From Flavobacterium sp. W4I14 (GTDB lineage: Bacteria > Bacteroidota > Bacteroidia > Sphingobacteriales > Sphingobacteriaceae), in assembly GCA_030817875.1 (NCBI GenBank), contig JAUSZU010000001.1:1612001-1676000 (forward strand): a DNA stretch of 64,000 nucleotides, read 5' to 3'. This document shows positions 43,647 to 51,218 of this stretch, in pieces. Made by a program: the position numbers and the translations under genes. Every line of letters begins with the position of its first letter. Position 1 is the stretch's first letter. The notes below the pieces were generated by a model, which ran no database searches, was not told where the DNA came from, and saw only the letters and a list, made by a program, of their open reading frames with translations.

Positions 43647-44231
43647 TTAATTCAGTTGTTTCGATAAGTTGATCAGGTTGTTGAAGGTTAAATTGGCGCT
43701 ATTTATACAGCGTTTATAATCTGCCTCAGCAACCGTCTGGTTTATTACAGAGACAAATATTTTCCATTTCGTACTCAGCTCATCGCCATAAACGCCATAA
43801 TAATTTAGGCCTCCATCCTTATCTTTAAAATTTGGATTGGCTAAAATATGCCTTTTAATTACGTTTCCGCCCAATGTAGCCCCTTCTAACACATACAGCG
43901 CACCCAAAACTTCGGCTGTATTTTTTTCTGGAACAAACAATTCAAAATCTAAACCTGGCAATGTTAAACTATCTATATTCCAATATTTTAAGTCTTCTTC
44001 TAAAGCAGTGAGTTTCAATCTGCTTTTCATTTCCAATTGTTCAGCAATAGCTGTATCCAACATATTGGCGAGCGTATTCTCTAATTTTTGGTGAATAATA
44101 TAATTAATGGTCAACAGCTTTTTATACTGATCAATGCTTAAAGAATTGTTCATAATCTCATTCACAAACATTAAGGATTCTAATGTTTTATGGTTTTCTG
44201 CTGTTTCAGTTCTCAATAAATTGGCAATCAT
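43647..44231 (-). CDS. Heme oxygenase-like protein (BphO-type, biliverdin-forming)
   Basis: A 194-residue all-helical heme oxygenase. The proximal heme ligand is His14 in TETAENHKTLESLMF, and the distal-helix glycines are in GALYVLEGATLGGNVIKRHI. It should open heme to biliverdin, CO and iron. It is the third gene of a unit with a bacteriophytochrome and its response regulator (75-bp gap), so its main job is probably to supply the bilin chromophore, as BphO does in other bphO-bphP operons. It may also free iron from heme imported by the nearby HmuR/HmuY system. Confidence 0.87.
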   Translation of the reverse strand: MIANLLRTETAENHKTLESLMFVNEIMNNSLSIDQYKKLLTINYIIHQKLENTLANMLDTAIAEQLEMKSRLKLTALEEDLKYWNIDSLTLPGLDFELFVPEKNTAEVLGALYVLEGATLGGNVIKRHILANPNFKDKDGGLNYYGVYGDELSTKWKIFVSVINQTVAEADYKRCINSANLTFNNLINLSKQLN

Positions 44232-44306
44232 ATCTGGATTTTAATTGTTAAAAAAGAAAAGATCCGGATTTAATACCCGAATCTCTCCATATGGTTTTAT
44301 AAAATT

Positions 44307-44726
44307 TTAATTTAACCTCAAATGTTGGTTAAACCAAAAATCGTGTACAGAATGTACACATTTAAGCAAGTTCTCGTAACCATCGGGTTTGGTAAGATAC
44401 GCATTGGCACCGAACTCTATTGATGCTTTTACATCATCAGGATTATCTGATGTAGAGAACAAGATTACAGGTATCGTTTTGAGATAAGGAATATCCCGTA
44501 TAAATTTTAACAGATCCAGTCCCGATAAGCCAGGCAGATTCAAGTCTAGCAAAATTAATTTAGGCTTTATTTTACTTTCAGCAAAATGCTGAAGTTTTTG
44601 CAATGCTTCTGCCCCATCTTCAACTATAGTTAAATTAAGGGTATCCTTAACCTCCTGTACGGCACTTTGCATAAAAAATGCATAGTCTATATCATCTTCA
44701 ACATAAAATATATCTGGTGTTGTCAT
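44307..44726 (-). CDS. Single-domain response regulator (Rcp1/CheY-like), phytochrome partner
   Basis: A 139-residue receiver without output domain. Seen: the acidic pocket FYVEDDIDYAFF, phosphoacceptor Asp61 in LILLDLNLPGLSG, the Thr/Ser in VILFSTSDN, and Lys in YLTKPDGYENLL. The form with a PGLSGLDLLKFIRDIPYLKT loop is that of Rcp1-like regulators paired with phytochromes. ATG 44726 is chosen because it follows the bphP stop (44728-44730) by one base; the frame itself extends 8 residues further into bphP. It should take phosphate from the phytochrome kinase and act by protein contact. Confidence 0.92.
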   Translation of the reverse strand: MTTPDIFYVEDDIDYAFFMQSAVQEVKDTLNLTIVEDGAEALQKLQHFAESKIKPKLILLDLNLPGLSGLDLLKFIRDIPYLKTIPVILFSTSDNPDDVKASIEFGANAYLTKPDGYENLLKCVHSVHDFWFNQHLRLN

Positions 44727-44727
44727 T

Positions 44728-46941
44728 TTATCTGTTTTTAAAAGCCACAAAAAAAGTCGATCCTACATTTAACTTACTCTCAAACCACACCCTGCCATTG
44801 TGTTTTTCTACAACCCTTTTTACAATTGCTAGTCCCACTCCTGTTCCTTCTATTTCCTTAACATTATCCATGCGCTTAAAAAGCTCAAAAACCCGGTCGT
44901 AATAACGGTTGTCGATTCCTATTCCATTATCTTTAACTGCGTAGACCGTCTCTCCTCCATCTATATACGCAGAAACCTCTATTTTAGGTTTGTCAACCAT
45001 GGCAGAGTATTTTACTGCGTTGCCAATCAGGTTTGTGAAAACCTGCGCTATCATGGTCTTATCTCCTTTTATATTTGGGAGTTGCCCCAAAAATAATTCG
45101 GTACGTTCTGCTTTAAAGGCCGACCAAACTTCGCTTCTTATTTCTTTTAACAGCGATGTCATATCAACTGTTTCAAAATTTATTTCAGAACGGCCAACTC
45201 TCGCTAAATTTAGGATCTCTTTAATTAAGAAATTCATTTTATCAGCGCCTATTAAAATCCTACCCAACATTTTTTGGCCATTTTCATCAATGCTCTTATT
45301 TTTAAGCAGAAGTTCGGTATAAGTTTTTATCGAGGTTAATGGTGTTCTTAAATCGTGCGAAACCGTATAACTAAAAGTATCTAGTTCTTCGTAAGCGGCC
45401 TGTAGCTTTTCATTAAGCAGCCTAATTTCGTTGGCTTTTTTATTGATATCAGTAATAATAATTTCGCGTATCCTTAAAACCGAGGCAATTTCTTCAGCCA
45501 TCCATTTTTCAGACGTATTATTAACAACCTGCGACCATATTTCGAAAGATTTACGCGGAGATAGGCTCAATAGGCCATTTTCTGAAGGAACCACAGGTTT
45601 TTCAGGGTTTCCTGCCCAGTTCACAGTGGTAATGATCTCGGGTTTAAACCAGATAATCATTTCGCCCATTTCTTTATTTAGCATACAAGAAAGAAGTCCA
45701 GAGGCTATTGACTTGTATTTTTTAGCAGGAGAATGGATTTCAGACAATCGATGGGTATAATATATCGATTCATCATTGGTTGTTTTTAACCATTCAACAA
45801 GTTCTCTTATTTCTTCTTCTGATGGTACATTCCCAATAGTTTTAAGTTCATTTTCGAAAATAATGGCCACTCCCGAAGCTTTGGTTGCATCTAAAATAGT
45901 TCTTTTGTGGGAAGTTACGGCCTCAATTAAATATTTATCACGGTTTAAATGTGCGAAGAGAGCATTGGCAGTGCTTTTAAATTGTTCAATAACGGCTGTA
46001 TCTTCTTCTTCCTGGCGGTATTCTAACGCTGAAGAAAGGATCTGCCCGATTAACTTAGCACCTTCTCTGGCTTTATAGTCTATAAACTTAGGACTATAGT
46101 TATGGCAGGCAATTAATCCCCATAATTCGCCATGAGCGATTAAGGATATACTAAAACTCGAATGAACCCCCATATTCTTCAGATATTGAATATGTATGGG
46201 CGATACGGCGCGTAAGCTACTGTTGGTTAAATCAAGTGCCTCGTTTTCTTTAAAAGTTAGAATTGGCGAATCAGTTATGTTTACATTGGCAATTAACCTG
46301 GTCAGATTGATTTTATAAAGCGCCCGAGCCTGTTTAGGAATATCAGATGCAGGGTAATGCAATCCAAAAAATGGTTCCAAATCTGCTTCTTTTTCTTCTG
46401 CTACAACTTCGCCATGACCGTCTTCCATAAATTTATAAATCATAATCCGATCGTAATTGATCAGTTTTTTTACCTCTTGAGCAGCACCTTTTAACAGCGC
46501 TGAAATGCTTTTTCCCTGAAGCATAGACGAGGCAGAACGACCTATAGAACTCTGAATATCGAATTGTAAGGTTACAGGCTCAAATTCCAAAAGCCAATCA
46601 CTTTCCGATGAAGAAATAATCAGATAAAAAGAAAGGCCATTAATTTCAACAGGATGGGGACTAATTGCATCAAAGCTTTTACGGATAATACCCAGCTTAA
46701 GTAATTCTTCGATATTAAACGCTGGATCTTGTTGTTTGATAAACTGGTTTAAGACTGAAAGCTGTTTGTTTAATAGATTTTTAGCTTCTTCCGCTAAAAA
46801 TACTGCTACATTTTCGCTAATGTAGGTAATGGATAGGTTGCCCTTATCAACTGCTACTAGAAAGCCATGTGATTGGATTTTACCTGGAATATGAATGGGT
46901 TCTTTATCGCAGTTGTTTAGGTCAACAGAAAATTTAGTCAT
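44728..46941 (-). CDS. bphP: Bacteriophytochrome histidine kinase
   Basis: A red/far-red photoreceptor kinase of 737 residues from ATG 46941 (an 11-residue longer frame exists). Order: PAS (about 10-115) with the bilin-attaching Cys11 in NNCDKEPIHIPGKIQSHG, GAF (about 135-300) with the chromophore-pocket PASDIP motif at 197-202 (FFGLHYPASDIPKQARALYK), PHY (about 315-490), HisKA with His529 (YTVSHDLRTPLTSIKTYTEL), and HATPase with NLIGNAVKYS, DNGIGIDNRYYDRVFELFKR and GTGVGLAIVKRVV. The conserved Cys and motif mean it should bind biliverdin covalently. A response regulator and a heme oxygenase follow in the same unit. Confidence 0.96.
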   Translation of the reverse strand: MTKFSVDLNNCDKEPIHIPGKIQSHGFLVAVDKGNLSITYISENVAVFLAEEAKNLLNKQLSVLNQFIKQQDPAFNIEELLKLGIIRKSFDAISPHPVEINGLSFYLIISSSESDWLLEFEPVTLQFDIQSSIGRSASSMLQGKSISALLKGAAQEVKKLINYDRIMIYKFMEDGHGEVVAEEKEADLEPFFGLHYPASDIPKQARALYKINLTRLIANVNITDSPILTFKENEALDLTNSSLRAVSPIHIQYLKNMGVHSSFSISLIAHGELWGLIACHNYSPKFIDYKAREGAKLIGQILSSALEYRQEEEDTAVIEQFKSTANALFAHLNRDKYLIEAVTSHKRTILDATKASGVAIIFENELKTIGNVPSEEEIRELVEWLKTTNDESIYYTHRLSEIHSPAKKYKSIASGLLSCMLNKEMGEMIIWFKPEIITTVNWAGNPEKPVVPSENGLLSLSPRKSFEIWSQVVNNTSEKWMAEEIASVLRIREIIITDINKKANEIRLLNEKLQAAYEELDTFSYTVSHDLRTPLTSIKTYTELLLKNKSIDENGQKMLGRILIGADKMNFLIKEILNLARVGRSEINFETVDMTSLLKEIRSEVWSAFKAERTELFLGQLPNIKGDKTMIAQVFTNLIGNAVKYSAMVDKPKIEVSAYIDGGETVYAVKDNGIGIDNRYYDRVFELFKRMDNVKEIEGTGVGLAIVKRVVEKHNGRVWFESKLNVGSTFFVAFKNR

Positions 46942-47030
46942 ATGTATTTTGATATTGCAGCATATTAATTTCACGAATTAACAAATATTAAGCCTCTTTT
47001 TTAGAATGTCTCTATTTTAGTAAATTCGGT

Positions 47031-47059
47031 TTTGAGATTTATTTTTTATTATATATTTG
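47031..47059 (+). promoter_or_regulatory. Putative promoter of the response regulator at 47086
   Basis: TTTG (47031-47034) and TATATTTG (47052-47059) fit the Bacteroidota -33 and -7 elements with a 17-bp spacer. The leader would be about 20 nt. Confidence 0.55.
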
Positions 47060-47085
47060 TTTGAAATTTAAAAATCATCTCAACT

Positions 47086-47454
47086 TTGGCAAAGAAGAAT
47101 ATTTTGGTTATCGAAGATAATCATGCAATCCTTGATGTTATAACCCTTATTTTAGAAAGCGAAGCTTTTAACGTTGATGGACTAAACAAAGGTGCTGATT
47201 TTATTAACCATGTTCAGAAATTTAATCCGGATGTAATAATAATGGATATTATGCTCCCTGACGCTGATGGAAGGGTACTTCTAAAAGAACTTAAAGATAC
47301 CGTAGCTACACAGCATATTCCCGTTTTAATGATTTCTGCCCGTTATAATGCCAACAATTATACTTTAGATGGTATGGAAGCTGATGATTTTATGGCTAAG
47401 CCTTTTAACATAGATGAATTGATGGATAAGATTTACGCATTATTGAGAAAGTAA
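47086..47454 (+). CDS. Single-domain response regulator
   Basis: A 122-residue receiver domain: acidic pair in VIEDNHAILDV, phosphoacceptor Asp54 in VIIMDIMLPDADG, and Lys in DDFMAKPFNIDEL. There is no output domain. The start is TTG 47086 (TTGGCAAAGAAG), since no ATG precedes the conserved first strand. It is divergent from the phytochrome operon, 144 bp away, and could be a second target of the same kinase; the kinase is not shown by the sequence. It converges with the MscS gene, with 4 bp between stops. Confidence 0.92.
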   Translation: MAKKNILVIEDNHAILDVITLILESEAFNVDGLNKGADFINHVQKFNPDVIIMDIMLPDADGRVLLKELKDTVATQHIPVLMISARYNANNYTLDGMEADDFMAKPFNIDELMDKIYALLRK

Positions 47455-47458
47455 GTAT

Positions 47459-48265
47459 TTATTCGGCCATACCCGGTAATTTTATTCCTCCCAGTTTTAA
47501 GTTTTTCATCAGCACTTCCAAAAAAGAAAGTTTAGTATCTGTAAAACCGTGTGCTTTAACCCAAACATTTAAATTCACTTTAAATCCACTATCTTCTAAA
47601 GCAGACACGCCGATTCTTCTTTCTGGTGTTTTTAGACAATCCTTAAATTCATCAACAGTTTTATTGAAAACAGTTACGATCTGTTCATAATCGATACCAT
47701 AGCTAAACTTCATTTCAATATCCAACCTCCTGCTACCCTCCCTGCTGATATTGATAATCACTTCGTTTGATAATTTGCCATTTGGAATAACTACCGTTCT
47801 GTTATCGAATGTTTTAACAATGGTATAAAATATCTGGATCGATGTTACCGTCCCTTCCTGACTTTGTGCAATGATATTATCGCCCACAACGAAAGGTTTT
47901 AACAGTAAAATCAATACACCACTGGCAAAATTTTGCAGTGTACCCGATAAAGCTAAACCTGCCGCAACTCCAATACCACCAATAAGTACCGTTAAAAAAG
48001 TAAGCTGGATGCCAATAATCTGCATTACGGTAAGTACCAGTAAAACCCTTAAGGTAATAAGTAACAAACTGGTTAAAAATGGCCGCAGTGACGGATTTAT
48101 ATCTTTACGGTGCATACCGCCCTGCATCCACTTTCCAAGAAGCCTAATTAGCCATAAACCTAAAATAAGCAGCACTATACCTAAAATTACAGATGGTCCT
48201 TTATCAATTATCCAATCGTAGGCTTTATCATAAAAATGCTGGATGTTATTGGCATCAGTCTTCAT
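47459..48265 (-). CDS. MscS-type small-conductance mechanosensitive channel
   Basis: A 268-residue inner-membrane channel with three N-terminal helices and a cytoplasmic beta domain. Seen: TM1 VILGIVLLILGLWLIRLLG, the pore helix region LIGGIGVAAGLALSGTLQNF followed by ASGVLILLLKPFVVGDNII, and the beta domain QSQEGTVTSIQIFYTIVKTF, NRTVVIPNGKLSNEVIINIS. Length and topology match E. coli MscS. It releases solutes on hypo-osmotic shock. Downstream of two small genes on the same strand. Confidence 0.95.
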   Translation of the reverse strand: MKTDANNIQHFYDKAYDWIIDKGPSVILGIVLLILGLWLIRLLGKWMQGGMHRKDINPSLRPFLTSLLLITLRVLLVLTVMQIIGIQLTFLTVLIGGIGVAAGLALSGTLQNFASGVLILLLKPFVVGDNIIAQSQEGTVTSIQIFYTIVKTFDNRTVVIPNGKLSNEVIINISREGSRRLDIEMKFSYGIDYEQIVTVFNKTVDEFKDCLKTPERRIGVSALEDSGFKVNLNVWVKAHGFTDTKLSFLEVLMKNLKLGGIKLPGMAE

Positions 48266-48289
48266 AAACTAAGAATTTGCTTCTAATAA

Positions 48290-48442
48290 TTAAGGTTTTT
48301 TATGTTTAACGGGAGCATCTTTAGTTACATTTACTTTCTTCGCATCTTTGGCTGATGTTACTTTATCATCAGCACCTTTAGCTTTTGCATTTTTCGGTGC
48401 GGTAGCCTTGCTACTTTCTGCCGATGTTTTAGAATTTTTCAT
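48290..48442 (-). CDS. Small Lys/Ala-rich basic protein, 50 residues
   Basis: An open frame from ATG 48442 reads MKNSKTSAESSKATAPKNAK, continues KGADDKVTSAKDAKKVNVTK and ends DAPVKHKKP. About a quarter of the residues are Lys and many of the rest Ala, Ser or Thr, with no hydrophobic core. That is the composition of histone-tail-like, intrinsically disordered nucleic-acid-binding peptides. It fits between the SpoIIAA-like gene (12 bp) and mscS (24 bp) on the same strand, which supports a real gene in a three-gene unit. Function is unknown; low complexity leaves some doubt. Confidence 0.6.
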   Translation of the reverse strand: MKNSKTSAESSKATAPKNAKAKGADDKVTSAKDAKKVNVTKDAPVKHKKP

Positions 48443-48454
48443 CTTTTTTAATCT

Positions 48455-48823
48455 TTAATCTTCAGCATTCAGCCAGGCCTTTGCCTCTTCTATCTCTTCG
48501 GGCTTAAAGCCTTTAGATTTACCTGGTGTAGCCACTGTAAAAATATCAGTAAACCACTCTACTCCTTTTTCGGCGCTTACCACGGCTATTTTTTTCCATT
48601 TGGTGAAATTTTCCAAACCCGCTTTAACATCCTGCACCCATGCACCCGCAGTGAAATTTTTCACATCAGTTTCTAAAACGAGCAGATACCTGATTTCCTT
48701 AAATCGCTCAGCAGTTCTTTTCAGACCGGTTAATAAAACGCTCTTTACATCATCGCTTGTCACTTCTCCGGTAGCCCTTACGCCAAAAATATGATCTGGT
48801 AGCCCTGTTATTTCTGTTAGCAT
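48455..48823 (-). CDS. SpoIIAA-like (STAS-fold, DUF3478) protein
   Basis: A 122-residue single-domain protein of the SpoIIAA-like family: GEVTSDDVKSVLLTGLKRTA near the N-terminus, RYLLVLETDVKNFTAGAWVQ in the middle, KIAVVSAEKGVEWFTDIFTV, and the closing EEIEEAKAWL. The fold resembles STAS anti-sigma antagonists and can bind a lipid or hydrophobic ligand in solved homologs, but no physiological role is set. No anti-sigma or sigma partner is adjacent; its neighbours are a small basic protein and MscS. Confidence 0.85.
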   Translation of the reverse strand: MLTEITGLPDHIFGVRATGEVTSDDVKSVLLTGLKRTAERFKEIRYLLVLETDVKNFTAGAWVQDVKAGLENFTKWKKIAVVSAEKGVEWFTDIFTVATPGKSKGFKPEEIEEAKAWLNAED

Positions 48824-48964
48824 AATTATTTCGTTTATTTAAGAACACACTAATTCATCAAGATGTTTGCCATTTAAATAAATTCTCAAAAGTTGAGTGG
48901 CAATAAAAACACTATCTTACTGATACTGTTATACAAACAATATTTATAAAATAAAAACAATCCT

Positions 48965-50083
48965 ATGAAAACTAACTGGTTAAAACCTGCTTCATTTATT
49001 TGTGCTGTGTCTGTTTGTATTGCTGCTTGTACAGGCGGAACAAAAACGACTACGATTACAGATTCGACCATAACCGACTCTTCAGAGACAACGGCATTAA
49101 AGCCTGGCGGGCCTGCTCCTGAATGGGGAAAAACAATAAAACCAGAAATGCAGGCTGTAATAGAAAAATTAAATAGCTACGGAGACAAGCCTTTAGAAAC
49201 TTTAAGTGCTGCCGATGCACGCAAAAATCATACACCAACCGATGCGGTAACGGATTTGGCAAAACAAAATAATATAACCGTGCCAGCTGCTAAGGTAGAT
49301 ACCATAGGCAAAGATATTGAGGTTAGCGGGGGCAAAATCCATCTGCGTATTTATACACCAAAAGCAGGCAACGGGCCTTATCCATTAATTGTTTATTACC
49401 ATGGCGGTGGTTTCGTTATTGCCAATTTAGATGTTTATAATGCATCTGCACAGGCTTTGGCAGAGCAGGTTGGTGCAATTGTGGTTTCTGTAGCTTATCG
49501 CTTAGCACCCGAAAACAAGTACCCCACGGCGCATAACGATGCCTTTACAGCTTACGAATGGGCAGTTAAAAATGCGGTAGATTTAAAAGCCGATCCAGCT
49601 AAGATTGCAGTTGTTGGTGAAAGTGCAGGAGGAAATTTAGCAGCAAATGTATCCATTATGGCCAGAGACAAACACATAATGCTTCCTGTGCACCAGGTTT
49701 TGATCTATCCCATAGCCCAGGCAGATATGAACACCGAATCTTATAAAATGTATGAAAAAGCCAAACCGCTGAACAAAGCAATGATGGGCTGGTTTATGGA
49801 GAAATATCTAACTACAATGATTGAAGTGCAGGACCCTAAAATATCATTGGTTAATGCCAATTTAAATGGGCTTCCGTCAACAACTATTATTACAGCCGAA
49901 ATAGATCCTTTACACGATGATGGTGTAATACTCGCTGATAAATTGAAAGCTGCTGGGGTAAAAGTTAACAGTAAAAATTATGAAGGCGTAACGCATGAAT
50001 TTTTTAGTATGGCGCTGCTCGTACCAGAAGCGAAAGCAGCTCAGGCCTATGCCGCTGATCAATTAAAAGCTGCTTTTAAATAA
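48965..50083 (+). CDS. Alpha/beta-hydrolase lipoprotein, HSL (hormone-sensitive lipase) type esterase
   Basis: A 372-residue exported esterase. The signal peptide ends in lipobox CIAAC (Cys20), followed by a Thr/Ser-rich linker (TKTTTITDSTITDSSETTAL). The catalytic domain has the oxyanion HGGG motif in VYYHGGGFVIANLDVY, the nucleophile Ser in VVGESAGGNLAANV, the acid in DPLHDDGVILADKL, and His in VTHEFFSMA. This set belongs to the HSL/family IV lipases, which cleave short acyl esters. It should face the periplasm or cell surface. Substrate is unknown; transcribed alone. Confidence 0.92.
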   Translation: MKTNWLKPASFICAVSVCIAACTGGTKTTTITDSTITDSSETTALKPGGPAPEWGKTIKPEMQAVIEKLNSYGDKPLETLSAADARKNHTPTDAVTDLAKQNNITVPAAKVDTIGKDIEVSGGKIHLRIYTPKAGNGPYPLIVYYHGGGFVIANLDVYNASAQALAEQVGAIVVSVAYRLAPENKYPTAHNDAFTAYEWAVKNAVDLKADPAKIAVVGESAGGNLAANVSIMARDKHIMLPVHQVLIYPIAQADMNTESYKMYEKAKPLNKAMMGWFMEKYLTTMIEVQDPKISLVNANLNGLPSTTIITAEIDPLHDDGVILADKLKAAGVKVNSKNYEGVTHEFFSMALLVPEAKAAQAYAADQLKAAFK

Positions 50084-50147
50084 AAAACAGCCCTGGAATG
50101 GTATTTACTACGGGGCTGTTCCTGCTTGGCGTTTTGCACTGAGCGTT

Positions 50148-50216
50148 TTAACCGCAGATGGACACAGGTAAACACGGATTTCCGTATCTGTGTCCATCCT
50201 TCATATCTGTGGTTAA
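50148..50216. repeat. Imperfect inverted repeat, dispersed family
   Basis: The outer arms TTAACCGCAGAT and ATCTGTGGTTAA and the inner arms GATGGACACAG (50157-50167) and CTGTGTCCATC (50188-50198) form a 69-bp hairpin. ATCTGTGGTTAA recurs at 59304 and 59501. A weaker stem (AACAGCCC at 50086 with GGGCTGTT at 50113) after the esterase stop may act as its terminator. Confidence 0.7.
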
Positions 50217-50318
50217 ATTATTTCTTGGATTTGTTTAACTACTCCATTGCCTCAAGCCCCAAATGTATTTTTGTTTGTAGTACAATTCTAGACCCTTTTC
50301 GCTAACCGCTAAACCTGA

Positions 50319-51089
50319 CTAAGCACCTTTCTTCGAGCCCAAACTCTGCATCAATTGATCATAAAGGTCATCGCTTGTAGCTTTTTGTGGTTTCATCTTT
50401 TTAACCGTTGCCCGTTTGCCTTTAGACTTTGCTTTGATAATTTTCAATAATTCGTTGCTGTAATCATCTTTAAAGGCACTCAGGTCGAATTTGGAACTGT
50501 ATTGTTTAATCAGGGCCAAGCCCACATCCATTTCTTTTTTGGTGATCGTAATATCATCAACCTTGTTAATTTCTGATAAACTTCTTATTTCCTGTTCGAA
50601 CCTGATTTTAGTAATCACAATTACATGTTCCATGGGATGGATAACGCAAAGATTTTCTGTATTCCGCAGTACAAATCTGGCCACTCCCGCCTTACCCGAT
50701 TTCTCTAAGGCCTTGAGCAATAATCCATAAGCTTTTTTACCTTGCTTTTCGGGCTCGGTGTAATATGAAGTTTCATAATAAATAGGATTAATAGCTTTTA
50801 TATCAACAAAATTCTCCAATTCAATAATTTTAGTTTTTTCAGGCGCAGCCTCTTCAAAATCGTGCTTATCCAGAACAACATACCTGTCTTTTAAAAAATA
50901 ACCTCTAACAATCTTCTCATAAGGCACTTCTTTATGGGTATTTTCATTCACCCTTAAAAATTTAATCTTTGCATGATCACGTTCGTCGAGCATATCTAAA
51001 TCGATATTACTATTCTGGACAGCAGAAAACAACTTAATTGGAATGTTTACCAAACCAAATCCAATAGAACCTTTCCATATTGATCTCAT
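50319..51089 (-). CDS. ku: Ku protein (non-homologous end joining)
   Basis: Bacterial Ku is a homodimeric ring that binds DNA double-strand ends and recruits ligase LigD. From ATG 51089 the protein is 256 residues and begins MRSIWKGSIGFGLVNIPIKL, the standard Ku opening; the frame starts 8 residues earlier, but that part is atypical. The beta-barrel core includes VVLDKHDFEEAAPEKTKIIE and VARFVLRNTENLCVIHPMEH. The basic tail KAKSKGKRATVKKMKPQKAT is the DNA- and LigD-interacting extension. LigD is not in the window, so a separate locus is needed for function. Confidence 0.95.
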   Translation of the reverse strand: MRSIWKGSIGFGLVNIPIKLFSAVQNSNIDLDMLDERDHAKIKFLRVNENTHKEVPYEKIVRGYFLKDRYVVLDKHDFEEAAPEKTKIIELENFVDIKAINPIYYETSYYTEPEKQGKKAYGLLLKALEKSGKAGVARFVLRNTENLCVIHPMEHVIVITKIRFEQEIRSLSEINKVDDITITKKEMDVGLALIKQYSSKFDLSAFKDDYSNELLKIIKAKSKGKRATVKKMKPQKATSDDLYDQLMQSLGSKKGA

Positions 51090-51218
51090 AGTTAAATATT
51101 TACTTACTAACAAGTGTCCAAATCAGATTGTTTTGGCTTTATTAAGCGTAAATTGAGGAAATCACAAACTATTTAGATAATACAATGTTATTTAAGTATC
51201 AAACCTATTTGAATACAT

